Assembly (NCBI RefSeq): GCF_037969875.1
Contig: NZ_CP150218.1
Coordinates: 496,001 to 560,000 of the forward strand
Origin: Paenibacillus sp. FSL R7-0337
GTDB taxonomy: Bacteria; Bacillota; Bacilli; Paenibacillales; Paenibacillaceae
Direction: 5' to 3'
DNA length: 64,000 bases
Made by a program: the position numbers and the translations under genes. Of the stretch, positions 38,282 through 46,508 are shown in pieces. The notes below the pieces were generated by a model. That model had not been told where the DNA came from, searched no databases, and saw only the letters and a list, made by a program, of their open reading frames with translations. Within the stretch, counting starts at the first letter, position 1; every line of letters begins with the position of its first letter.

Positions 38282-38317
38282 ATAGGAAGCAGACTAAAAA
38301 AATGGAGGCCCTGAAGA

Positions 38318-39004
38318 ATGCCGCAAATATTACTGGTTGAGGATGATCAGGCCATAGCCAGAAATCTCGTGCTGCTGCTCCGCTCAGAAGGCTTCACAGT
38401 TACCCATGCCGCTACGCGGAGTGAGGCTGTGGCCATGCTTGGCGGAAATCCGTTTGACCTGGCACTGATCGATATTGCTTTGCCTGACGGGAACGGCTTT
38501 ACGGTGTACACGGAGATCAAGGCCACAAGGGAGGTGCCTGTCATCTTCCTGACGGCCTCCGGGGATGAGGCAAGTGTGGTTACCGGGCTGAACATGGGGG
38601 CGGATGACTATATTACCAAGCCGTTTCGCCCGCGTGAACTGATTGCGCGGATTGGAACGGCGTTGCGGAAGAGCAGACGGACCGGGTCTGCTTTTGACAT
38701 CGGCGGGCTTCATGTAGATCCGGCAAGCGGTGTTGTAACCCGGCAGGGCAAGGAGGTCTACCTCTCAGCTCTGGAATACCGCCTGTTGCTGGTGTTTGTG
38801 AACAACCCCGGGAATATTATTACGCGAAGCAGGCTGCTCGACGAATTATGGGACGCAGCGGGCGAATTTGTTAATGACAACACGCTAACTGTCTATATCA
38901 AGCGCTTGCGGGAGAAGATCGAGAGTGATCCGGCAAGTCCGCAGATCATTCTGACGGTGCGGGGAACAGGATATCGGCTGGGGTGCAGCGATGCTGCGGA
39001 ATAA
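38318..39004 (+). CDS. OmpR/PhoB family response regulator
   Basis: A 228-residue regulator. The receiver contains the acidic pair in LVEDDQAIARN, phospho-acceptor Asp52 in LALIDIALPDGNG, the Thr in IFLTASGDE and the lysine in DYITKPFRPRE. The C-terminal winged helix is typical: LSALEYRLLLVFVNNPGNII, TRSRLLDELWD, NTLTVYIKRLREKIE and VRGTGYRL. It overlaps the sensor kinase by 14 bp. The downstream ABC transporter and an operator-like TCACA-N4-TGTAA upstream of it suggest a BceR-like role. Confidence 0.93.
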   Translation: MPQILLVEDDQAIARNLVLLLRSEGFTVTHAATRSEAVAMLGGNPFDLALIDIALPDGNGFTVYTEIKATREVPVIFLTASGDEASVVTGLNMGADDYITKPFRPRELIARIGTALRKSRRTGSAFDIGGLHVDPASGVVTRQGKEVYLSALEYRLLLVFVNNPGNIITRSRLLDELWDAAGEFVNDNTLTVYIKRLREKIESDPASPQIILTVRGTGYRLGCSDAAE

Positions 39005-39980
39005 AGAGATCCGGCACTTCAGCCTGTTGTATATCATCATGTCTGCTGTTGCGATTACCATCGGGTTCACCTTACATACGGCAGCGGGGTTCCTTGCCAC
39101 TGGTTGTGCTGTTGCCTTCGGCACAGCATTTTTGCTGTTCACCAGGGCCCGGTACAAGAGCATTGCGCGCATCTCTAATCAGATTGACCGGGTGCTGCAT
39201 AATGCGGACCATCTGTTCATCGCTGATGCGGAAGAAGGCGAGTTATCCATTTTACATAGCGAGATTACCAAAATGACGCAGCGCATCCGGGATCAGAACC
39301 GCGAGCTGATCAAGGAAAAGGGGCATCTTGCCGATTCACTGGCTGACATCGCCCACCAGCTCCGCACCCCGCTTACCTCAGTGAACCTGATTATGACGCT
39401 GCTTGCGAATAGTCCTGCGGAAGAGGAGCGGAAAGCTTTTATACGGGAGACCGAGGAGCTGCTGATGCAGATGGATTGGCTGATTACCTCCTTGCTTAAG
39501 TTATCCCGTTTGGATGCGGGCATTGTTGTATTTCAAAGCGGGCCTATCGCCGTTAACGGCCTGCTCCGCACCGCTGTTCGTCCGTTCCTAATCCAGATGG
39601 AGCTGCGCAATGTAGACTTACGGATAGATTGCCCTGCTGGAGCAGTGATCCAAGGCGATTCGGCCTGGCTCCCGGAAGCGATCCAGAATATCCTGAAGAA
39701 TTGCCTGGAAAGTGCAGGAGAGAACGGGAAGATTGAGCTGATCTGCTCAGACAATCCGCTGTACACCGAGCTTACGGTGCATGACAACGGCCCGGGCTTT
39801 AGCAAGGAAGAAATCCCCCGGCTGTTCGACCGGTACTATCGCGGCAGCAGCCCTAACCATACCGGCTACGGAATCGGCCTTGCGCTCTGCAAGCTGATTA
39901 TCACCCGGCAGGGAGGGAGCGTTACCGCACATAATCACCCGCAGGGCGGTGCGCTCTTCAGGCTTCGTTTCCCTAAGTGA
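38991..39980 (+). CDS. Sensor histidine kinase, small intramembrane-sensing type
   Basis: A 329-residue kinase with two closely spaced transmembrane helices at about 11-30 and 33-52 (YIIMSAVAITIGFTLHTAAG, LATGCAVAFGTAFLLF). Almost no extracellular loop separates them. The phospho-acceptor is His122 in DIAHQLRTPLTSVNL. The ATPase domain shows IQNILKNCLESAG, DNGPGFSKEEIPRLFDRYYRG and GYGIGLALCKLI. Such intramembrane-sensing kinases usually read the state of a partner ABC transporter instead of binding a ligand directly. The ABC genes that follow make that the likely arrangement here. Confidence 0.9.
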   Translation: MLRNKEIRHFSLLYIIMSAVAITIGFTLHTAAGFLATGCAVAFGTAFLLFTRARYKSIARISNQIDRVLHNADHLFIADAEEGELSILHSEITKMTQRIRDQNRELIKEKGHLADSLADIAHQLRTPLTSVNLIMTLLANSPAEEERKAFIRETEELLMQMDWLITSLLKLSRLDAGIVVFQSGPIAVNGLLRTAVRPFLIQMELRNVDLRIDCPAGAVIQGDSAWLPEAIQNILKNCLESAGENGKIELICSDNPLYTELTVHDNGPGFSKEEIPRLFDRYYRGSSPNHTGYGIGLALCKLIITRQGGSVTAHNHPQGGALFRLRFPK

Positions 39981-39999
39981 CAGATCTCTCACCTGAAAG

Positions 40000-40030
40000 T
40001 CACAGAGATGTAAGCTTGCGGCTCTATGAT
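40000..40030 (+). promoter_or_regulatory. BceR-like operator and -10 box before the ABC genes
   Basis: TCACA-GAGA-TGTAA at 40000-40013 matches TnACA-N4-TGTAA, which I recall as the binding pattern of BceR-type regulators. TATGAT at 40025-40030 could be the -10. The spacing is short, so the activator would sit over the -35 region. Confidence 0.5.
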
Positions 40031-40062
40031 AGGGATAAATCAGGTGAAGGGAGAATTGCAGT

Positions 40063-40746
40063 ATGGAGTTTTTGAGAATTGAGAAGCTGAGTAAGATCTA
40101 CGGGAAAGGAGACAATCGGGTTACGGCGCTGGACGAGGTGTCGCTGACGATTGAGAAGGGGGAGTTCACGGCGATCATTGGCTCCTCCGGCTCCGGCAAA
40201 TCCACTTTGCTTCATATCATCGGCGGTGTCGATGTGCCGACAAGCGGCAACGTCTATTTGGACGGACAGGATGTGTATGCCCAGAGCAATGACAAGCTGG
40301 CTATTTTTCGCAGGCGGCAGGTCGGGCTGATCTACCAGTTCCACAACCTGATTCCTACGCTGGATGTGGTGGAGAACATCACCTTGCCGATCCTGATGGA
40401 CAAACGCAAGGTCAACGAGGAACGGCTGAACGACTTGCTTGAGCTACTGGGGCTGACTGACCGGAGAACGCATCTGCCGAATCAGCTCTCGGGCGGACAG
40501 CAGCAACGTGTATCTATAGGACGCGCATTGATGAATGCCCCGGCGGTCATGCTGGCGGATGAACCCACGGGCAGTCTGGACAGCCGGAATGGACATGAGA
40601 TTATCAATCTGCTGAAATTAAGCAATCAGAAGTACCGGCAGACCCTGCTCATCGTCACGCATGACGAGAATATTGCCCTCCAGGCAGACCGCATTATCGG
40701 CATCTCCGACGGCAGGGTTGTGCGGGACGAACGGGTACGGACATGA
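40063..40746 (+). CDS. ABC transporter ATP-binding protein, MacB/BceA/LolD type
   Basis: A 227-residue ATPase with Walker [20 protein letters not shown] near residue 40, Q-loop [18 protein letters not shown], signature [18 protein letters not shown] near 145, Walker [13 protein letters not shown] and switch [13 protein letters not shown]. The sequence pattern is that of ATPases partnered with FtsX-type permeases in peptide resistance or lipoprotein extrusion. Its stop overlaps the permease start (ATGA). It lies downstream of the two-component pair and probably under its control. Confidence 0.93.
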   Translation: MEFLRIEKLSKIYGKGDNRVTALDEVSLTIEKGEFTAIIGSSGSGKSTLLHIIGGVDVPTSGNVYLDGQDVYAQSNDKLAIFRRRQVGLIYQFHNLIPTLDVVENITLPILMDKRKVNEERLNDLLELLGLTDRRTHLPNQLSGGQQQRVSIGRALMNAPAVMLADEPTGSLDSRNGHEIINLLKLSNQKYRQTLLIVTHDENIALQADRIIGISDGRVVRDERVRT

Positions 40747-43427
40747 ATATTTTCAACAAGGTTACCCTCCAGAGCCTCAAAAAAAGCCGCACGCGGACCA
40801 TCGTAACGATTATCGGAGTCATCCTGTCTACCGCAATGATCACTGCCGTCTCCACCTTCGCCGTGTCCTTGCAGAGCTATATGATCCAGGGTTCCATCGC
40901 CAAATACGGCGGCTGGCATATCGGGTTCCCGGCTGTAGATTCCGCCTTCGTGCAGGAACGGGCACACGATCAGGCCGTATCCAGTACGGCATCCTTCGAG
41001 AATATCGGCTACGCGGCACTTAGTGGCGGGAAGAACCCGGATAAGCCTTATCTGTTTATTGCAGGCTTTAATGAAGATGAAGCTTCCCCGGGTACCTTGC
41101 CTGTCACTATGGTTTCCGGACGAATGCCAGATAACAGCAGAGAAATTCTAGTCCCTTCCCATCTGGCGGCGAATGGCGGGATCAAGTTCGCTGAGGGCGA
41201 TACGCTCACACTGGCTGTCGGAGACCGGATGTACGGCAACCAGCAGTTGAACCAGCATGATGTCTTTTTGGCGGGAGACCAGTCTGGGAAAGGCGCAGAA
41301 GCTTTGGTGCCCCGGGCAGAGCAGACCTACAAGGTTGTAGGAATCTACGCCAGACCTGCTTTTGAGGAGTCCGCTGCCCCAGGCTATACCCTGATTACCA
41401 GAGCTAATCCGTCAGAACGGGCGGACAGCTTCAGCTTGTATGTTAGCCTGAAGCACCCGCGTGAAGTGAAGGCTTACGCAAACAGCACCGCCGCAGGCCA
41501 TGCTTACGTCTACAACGATAATGTGCTGCGCTTCATGGGCGTCTCAAGCGATGAATTGCTCACCGCTCTGCTGTACACGGTCGGGGGGATTGTAGCTTTT
41601 ATCATCGTAACCGGTTCGATCTTCATGATCTACAACGCCTTCACCATCTCCCTCAATGAGCGCACACGACAGTTCGGCATTCTCTCATCGGTGGGAGCCA
41701 CAGCGAAGCAGCTGCGTAACGCCGTGTTGTTCGAAGGTCTGTGTATTGGTGCTGCCGGAATACCGGTTGGCATTCTCTTGGGAATAGGCAGCATGGGACT
41801 TGTACTAACGGTCGTATCCAAGAACTTCGGGAATATCCTCTATTCCCATGTCCCTTTAACCTTGCAGGTGTCCATTCCAGCCATTGCCTGTGCAGCTGCG
41901 CTGAGCATGATCACGATTCTGATCTCAGCCTATATTCCGGCCAGGAAGGCGGCAGGCACTCCCGTGATGGAGAGTATCCGCCAGTCGAACGAGGTTAAGG
42001 TTGAAGCCAAGGCCGTGAAGACATCCGGGCGGGCGCAGCGTATCTACGGCCTCGAAGGCACCCTTGCGCTTAAGAATTTCAAAAGAAACAAGAAACGCTA
42101 CCGCAGCATTGTGCTGTCGCTCATGTTAAGCGTTGTGCTGTTTATATCGGCCAGCGCTTTTGTCACATATATGAAGCAAATGTCGGAGCGGGCAGTTGCG
42201 TTCACCACCTATGATATCGGCTTCGCCACACAATCTATGAAAGACAGTGAGATGCTGGCGCTCTACGACAAGCTCAGAACCGCAGGCGGGATTTGGGAAA
42301 GCTCCTACCAGACGCTCATGAAAGTGACCGGGATAGCTCAGGCAAGCGATCTCTCGGATGCTTATTGGGGCGAAGAGGGGGCTTCGGGAGCCGCGGGGAA
42401 AGCGGGAAATGATGGAAAAGCAGGAAATGCAGGAAATGCAGTTGTTCCTTCGCCGGTCCGCTCGGATGAGCAGGTATCTCTGCCCGTCGATCTGCAGTTT
42501 CTGGATGACAGCGCCTATCTGAAGATTCTTAAAGGGCTGGGCTTACCCGCAGCGGAATATACGGGTCCGGACGCCAAGTTCATCGCCGTTGCCAAATTGA
42601 TGAGTCCTGCCGACGATAAACGGCTGAAGGAGGCTGACGGGTTCCGTAATTTGTTCAAAACTTCGTCCTCTATCCTGACCCTGACCCCCAAATCAGAGGA
42701 CGGGTCGAAGATAGAGCAGGGACATGACGTATCGGTTACGTTCGTAGAGACCGTACCGCCGGATACGCTGCCGGTTACGGGAAGCTCCGACTCCAGTGAA
42801 CCGTTCTTCTTTCGGGTGATCGCTCCTTATTCGCTCATCGGCAATTTTGAGCCGGTGGATAGTCCGCCGGCAGTGAAGGGCCTGACCTTTCGCTCCAAGC
42901 ACCCGGCACAGTCGGTAGCGGAGATGGAGAAAACCATCCAAGGTGCACAAATTACGGATGAATATAAGCTGTATAATGTGTATGCGATGATGGATGAGAG
43001 CCGCAATATGATTTTTATCATCAACGTGTTTGCCTATACCTTCATTATCATGATCTCGCTGATTGCGATTGCCAATGTGTTCAACACAATCTCGACGAAC
43101 ATCAAGCTGCGCCGCCGGGAGCTGGCGATGCTCCGCTCTATCGGGATGTCTGACCGCAATTTCCAGCGGATGATGAATTTCGAATGTGCCTTTTATGGCA
43201 TGAGGGCGCTTATGTCCGGGCTTCCCATCGGGCTGGTCTTCTCCTGGCTAATCTACCGGGGGATGTTCATTGGCGGCGCGGACCAGATTGACTATATCTT
43301 CCCCTGGGCCAGCATCGGCATCAGTGTGTTCAGCGTGCTCCTGATCGTATTCGTGACCATGCTGTATTCGGTTAGCACAATCAAGCGGGAGAATATCATT
43401 GATGCGCTGCGGGATGATATGACTTGA
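40743..43427 (+). CDS. FtsX-family ABC permease, two-half type
   Basis: An 894-residue permease. Helix 1 is near residues 20-40 (IVTIIGVILSTAMITAVSTF), followed by a first extracellular domain. The first FtsX core is near 280-400 (GGIVAFIIVTGSIFMIYNAF, SLNERTRQFGILSSVGATAK). A second half starts near 450 (SIVLSLMLSVVLFISASAF) with a large outer domain to about 745. The final FtsX core ends the protein (FIINVFAYTFIIMISLIAI, RRRELAMLRSIGMSDR). That gives about eight helices with two outer domains, unlike the ten-helix BceB layout, even though the kinase and operator look Bce-like. A Gly/Ala/Asn-rich low-complexity insert (EGASGAAGKAGNDGKAGNAG) lies in the second outer domain. Export or sensing of antimicrobial peptides is the likely role. 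Confidence 0.88.
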   Translation: MNIFNKVTLQSLKKSRTRTIVTIIGVILSTAMITAVSTFAVSLQSYMIQGSIAKYGGWHIGFPAVDSAFVQERAHDQAVSSTASFENIGYAALSGGKNPDKPYLFIAGFNEDEASPGTLPVTMVSGRMPDNSREILVPSHLAANGGIKFAEGDTLTLAVGDRMYGNQQLNQHDVFLAGDQSGKGAEALVPRAEQTYKVVGIYARPAFEESAAPGYTLITRANPSERADSFSLYVSLKHPREVKAYANSTAAGHAYVYNDNVLRFMGVSSDELLTALLYTVGGIVAFIIVTGSIFMIYNAFTISLNERTRQFGILSSVGATAKQLRNAVLFEGLCIGAAGIPVGILLGIGSMGLVLTVVSKNFGNILYSHVPLTLQVSIPAIACAAALSMITILISAYIPARKAAGTPVMESIRQSNEVKVEAKAVKTSGRAQRIYGLEGTLALKNFKRNKKRYRSIVLSLMLSVVLFISASAFVTYMKQMSERAVAFTTYDIGFATQSMKDSEMLALYDKLRTAGGIWESSYQTLMKVTGIAQASDLSDAYWGEEGASGAAGKAGNDGKAGNAGNAVVPSPVRSDEQVSLPVDLQFLDDSAYLKILKGLGLPAAEYTGPDAKFIAVAKLMSPADDKRLKEADGFRNLFKTSSSILTLTPKSEDGSKIEQGHDVSVTFVETVPPDTLPVTGSSDSSEPFFFRVIAPYSLIGNFEPVDSPPAVKGLTFRSKHPAQSVAEMEKTIQGAQITDEYKLYNVYAMMDESRNMIFIINVFAYTFIIMISLIAIANVFNTISTNIKLRRRELAMLRSIGMSDRNFQRMMNFECAFYGMRALMSGLPIGLVFSWLIYRGMFIGGADQIDYIFPWASIGISVFSVLLIVFVTMLYSVSTIKRENIIDALRDDMT

Positions 43428-43614
43428 TAGCAAGTAGATTAGAACTCCATGCATGGGTAGGGGCATGCACGCGGGTCGTTACGCTTAGCGGCAAACAGTT
43501 GGATTTTGTCCACTTGCTTCGGTAAATCCGACGGAAAGCGGTAAATGAAGGTACGTTTTTTCACTTGTTTGCTAAAAAATCAGGTGACGATAGGTGATCC
43601 CATAACTCTCAAGC

Positions 43615-43646
43615 TTGACCCTGACGTATAGTGAAGGGTTTACAAT
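43615..43646 (+). promoter_or_regulatory. MerR-type promoter with long spacer and dyad operator
   Basis: TTGACC (43615-43620) and TACAAT (43641-43646) are 20 bp apart, longer than normal and typical of promoters activated by MerR-family proteins. The spacer holds a dyad at 43618-43639 with ACCCT and AGGGT as outer arms and GAC/GTG inside. No MerR gene is in the window. The preceding 43428-43614 shows nothing that I recognise. Confidence 0.55.
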
Positions 43647-43672
43647 GGGAGCAGGAGGGACAGTCTACGCGG

Positions 43673-43756
43673 GTGTACGGAACGACTACCGAGGTTATGC
43701 AATATATCGATGCGGTCATCCGTATTTATATGGGCGGGGAAGATCCTTGCCCGTAA
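43673..43756 (+). CDS. Possible 27-residue small protein or gene remnant
   Basis: An open frame beginning at GTG 43673 and ending at TAA 43754-43756 would encode a peptide starting YGTTTEVMQYIDAVIRIY and ending GGEDPCP. The frame is open from 43625. AGGAGGG at 43653-43659 is 13 bp before the GTG, farther than ideal. It sits between a MerR-type promoter and a terminator, so it may be a regulated small protein, the tail of a lost gene or simply part of a small RNA. Confidence 0.3.
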   Translation: MYGTTTEVMQYIDAVIRIYMGGEDPCP

Positions 43757-43769
43757 TCGTTGTTCCATG

Positions 43770-43803
43770 AAGCGTGCCAGTAATTGGGGCACGCTTGTTT
43801 ATT
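43770..43803 (+). terminator. Terminator of the MerR-type mini transcription unit
   Basis: AAGCGTGCC (43770-43778) pairs exactly with GGCACGCTT (43788-43796), followed by GTTTATT. Confidence 0.7.
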
Positions 43804-43830
43804 CCTCCACGTAATTCTAAGACACTCGAT

Positions 43831-43852
43831 TGTATGTGAAAAAGTGAATACA
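43831..43852. repeat. 22-bp interrupted palindrome, copy 3
   Basis: TGTAT and ATACA arms enclose GTGAAAAAGTGA. The symmetry extends outward to ATTGTAT/ATACAAT. It lies between the end of the FtsX permease gene and the end of the convergent AraC regulator gene, so it is not upstream of either. Confidence 0.65.
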
Positions 43853-43881
43853 ATTGCTATCGAAGAGACGGGCGGGCCTAA

Positions 43882-43903
43882 TGTATGCGGAAATCCGAAT
43901 ACA
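43882..43903. repeat. 22-bp interrupted palindrome, copy 4
   Basis: TGTATGCGGA and TCCGAATACA enclose a short AA centre. TGTAT/ATACA and CGGA/TCCG pair. It begins 51 bp after the start of copy 3 in the same convergent intergenic region. Confidence 0.65.
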
Positions 43904-43952
43904 ATCGGTGCCGTTTCAGCGAGACATAGAATTCTTATATTTTCAGAAAGAA

Positions 43953-46247
43953 CTATAATTCCTCCCCCGAAGCCGGAGCCTGTACCGGCAGATCCCCGGC
44001 AGCCCGCTTGCGGTACTCACCCGGCGTTAAGCCGGAGGCACGCTTGAACATACGGATGAACGAGTTCACATTCTGGTAGCCGACCTGAAGCGCGATATCT
44101 TGGATTCGCAGGTCTATGTTCATCAGCAGCGCCTTGGCCTGTTCGATCCGCAGGGTGTTCAGATATTCGCTGAAGTTGATGCCGGTCTTCTCCTTGAAGA
44201 TGCTCGACAGATAGCCGGGGGTCAGATTCAGCTTCTCGGCGACAAGGTTCAGATTGATGTCTTCCCCGTAATGCTTGTCCAGATACTCCAGCACGAAGCT
44301 GATGACCGGGTCCCGGGTCTCCGAGCCGCTACGGATCGCCGCAAGGACCGGAATCACCAGTTCCCGGAGCCATTCACTATACTGCTGCGAGGAATAGAAG
44401 GCGGCGAACGGCTCACCGGACAGAGCCGCAACCAGCCCTATTTCAAGCTCCGGCAGATTCAGCTTCATGACTGTTTTGCTTGTCTGTTCTGATACACCCG
44501 CAGCAAAAGCCCGGAAATCCTCCGCAGCGGCATCCTTATTCTGCAGTTGCTCCAGCTGGCGGTCCAGCCAGCCGAACACCGCTTCCTCGCTGCCGGACTG
44601 CAGCAGGGTATGCAGCTCTTCCCCGTGTGTGACCTTCAGATGAAAGGCCTTGGCCGACGAGGCCCGCGGCTCTACAATAATCTGTGTCTCCCCGTTCAGT
44701 CTGCGTTCCTTCAGCAACCCGGACAAGTTATGGTAAGCATCCGTAAACGGTGTTTCCCCTGAATATACCGGGCTGACTGCTATCGTGAGGTAGAGGGAAG
44801 GCTCATCTGCCAGCAGCTCCTGCAGCGTGCCCAGCACTTGAAGAATGCCGCTCTGCGGGCCGGGATCGAAGAGCAGCAGCAAGAGCAGATCCTGCTCCGG
44901 CTGCAAGGCGACGTTCTCGGATTCCTCCCCGGTGAATAGCCGCTGAATCAACTGCCATAGGGCCAGCGTGTGCTCCTCAGGCTCCTCCGGCAGGCGGGTG
45001 AAGCTGAGCTTGAACAGGATGGAGGCATACGGGCGCTCGGAATGCAGGGCATCCTCCAGCTCACCAAGGCTTGCGTTCAACGGAATATTCTTAACCTTAT
45101 GGGTATAGGCATACTGGCGGACCAGCGAGTTCTTATTCGCAAGATCGTTCTGAATGAACCGGTTGTTCTCCATAATCGAGCTTAGGCGATCGCCGATAAT
45201 GGCGAACTCCTTAACGCTGCTCACCTTGCCGGGAGCGCCGCCCGATTTGCGGTCGAACGCGGCGATCAGGCGCTGGAGCGGCTGGTTCAGCCGGTAGCTG
45301 AACAGGAGGGAGAAGAGAAGACTGACCAGCACCGCAGCAGTGAGCAGAACGGCGAGCAGCACCCGCATGCCGCGCAGCCCGCTCGCAATGGCTTCAACCT
45401 CGGTGACCCGGACGTAGGTGAAGCCGGTCTGCGCCCCTTTTTGATAGAAATAATAGTTGTCCCCGATCCGCTCATGTGAGCTTGCAGTAACGGCATACTC
45501 CAGAGCCGGCAGCTCCGTCTCTGCGGTGGAGAAGAGCAGACGGTCCTGCGCATCCATTATATAGAAGGGATTCTTCCCGGAATCCCCGTACGCCTGCTCC
45601 AGCCGCTGCGGATTCAGCATCACAATGCCGTAGACCTCTTCGTAAGGAATAGCCTTGATCATGACCGGCATCAGCCGCCCGAGCGGACGCGTGGAATTCA
45701 TCGTAGTCTCTGTGAAGGAGGCGGCAGGGAGGACCTTCAGATATTGGTTGTCCATAGTCTCTGCGCTCCAGAAGTTCGCCGGATACTCCCCGCTGTAATA
45801 GTATTTGCCGAACATGTCGGCCGAGGTACTCAGCCCCTCTTTCTCAAGAACATAGTCCTCCGCCTTGAAGTACAGAATGAAATTCTCAATATGCAGAAAA
45901 GGATTTCCGTACAGCGTCATCAGATCGGACTTCACCTCGCTGACAATATCGTAACGCCGATTCTCCTTCAGATGGCTGAGAATGCCCAGATTGGCCGTCC
46001 ACGTATCCGACTGGGTCAGCGCCAGAATCATATTCTGGGTCAGCCGGAAGTGATTCTCGTACCCCTCCACCGTCTGCTTCAGGCTCTGCTCGTTCTGCCG
46101 GACCACCTCCTGATAGACCTTACCGCTAAGATACAGATGAGAGAACAGATTGAATGAAGCCAGCAGCAGGATAACGCTTAGGAAGCTGAACATGAGCTTA
46201 ACGAACAGGCCGCTAAGGGCAAATTGGCTGGTAAGCGGTCTCTTCAT
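43953..46247 (-). CDS. Membrane-bound AraC-family regulator with extracellular sensor domain
   Basis: A 764-residue one-component regulator. Helix 1 is at about residues 15-35 (LFVKLMFSFLSVILLLASF) and helix 2 at about 295-320 (VLLAVLLTAAVLVSLLFSLL), with a Cache-like outer domain between. A juxtamembrane linker and an uncharacterised middle region follow. The C-terminal AraC domain is at about 650-750: NLVAEKLNLTPGYLSSIFKE, LRIQDIALQVGYQNVNSFIR and FKRASGLTPGEYRKR. This architecture is common beside LplABC-type importers in Paenibacillus. It is divergent from exactly such a set 260 bp away and likely activates it when an extracellular sugar is sensed. Start ATG at 46247 follows an AAGGGGG on the minus strand. 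Confidence 0.9.
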   Translation of the reverse strand: MKRPLTSQFALSGLFVKLMFSFLSVILLLASFNLFSHLYLSGKVYQEVVRQNEQSLKQTVEGYENHFRLTQNMILALTQSDTWTANLGILSHLKENRRYDIVSEVKSDLMTLYGNPFLHIENFILYFKAEDYVLEKEGLSTSADMFGKYYYSGEYPANFWSAETMDNQYLKVLPAASFTETTMNSTRPLGRLMPVMIKAIPYEEVYGIVMLNPQRLEQAYGDSGKNPFYIMDAQDRLLFSTAETELPALEYAVTASSHERIGDNYYFYQKGAQTGFTYVRVTEVEAIASGLRGMRVLLAVLLTAAVLVSLLFSLLFSYRLNQPLQRLIAAFDRKSGGAPGKVSSVKEFAIIGDRLSSIMENNRFIQNDLANKNSLVRQYAYTHKVKNIPLNASLGELEDALHSERPYASILFKLSFTRLPEEPEEHTLALWQLIQRLFTGEESENVALQPEQDLLLLLLFDPGPQSGILQVLGTLQELLADEPSLYLTIAVSPVYSGETPFTDAYHNLSGLLKERRLNGETQIIVEPRASSAKAFHLKVTHGEELHTLLQSGSEEAVFGWLDRQLEQLQNKDAAAEDFRAFAAGVSEQTSKTVMKLNLPELEIGLVAALSGEPFAAFYSSQQYSEWLRELVIPVLAAIRSGSETRDPVISFVLEYLDKHYGEDINLNLVAEKLNLTPGYLSSIFKEKTGINFSEYLNTLRIEQAKALLMNIDLRIQDIALQVGYQNVNSFIRMFKRASGLTPGEYRKRAAGDLPVQAPASGEEL

Positions 46248-46397
46248 ATGTATTCCCCCTTCAGTTGCAGCCGCTTGGTTATCGTTTTATCCTATCATAG
46301 CGGCCCAAAGCTGACACGCACAATATGCACTTTTACCGATTTATACACCTTAACCGGGAAATATGCAGATCGGAAGAAAAGTTATATAACATGCTGA

Positions 46398-46427
46398 TAG
46401 CGCTTTCCAAAGCAATCCCGCTATAAT
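46398..46427 (+). promoter_or_regulatory. Promoter -10 with cre-like site before the LplB-type permease
   Basis: TATAAT is at 46422-46427. TGATAGCGCTTTCC, starting at 46395, resembles the catabolite-responsive element TGWAARCGYTWNCW with two mismatches and would cover the -35 region. CcpA repression of this amino-sugar importer would be expected if it is real. Confidence 0.4.
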
Positions 46428-46508
46428 TTGGAGACAAACCCCGGAACCAGAGGGGAAGTAAGCTAACATTAAGTGAGCTGCATCATTAAGAACAAGAGGG
46501 GAATGCCT

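Noticed and set aside
43443..43469. TGCATG/CATGCA hairpin after the FtsX permease gene as a terminator
   Set aside because: Only a 6-bp stem and no T run.
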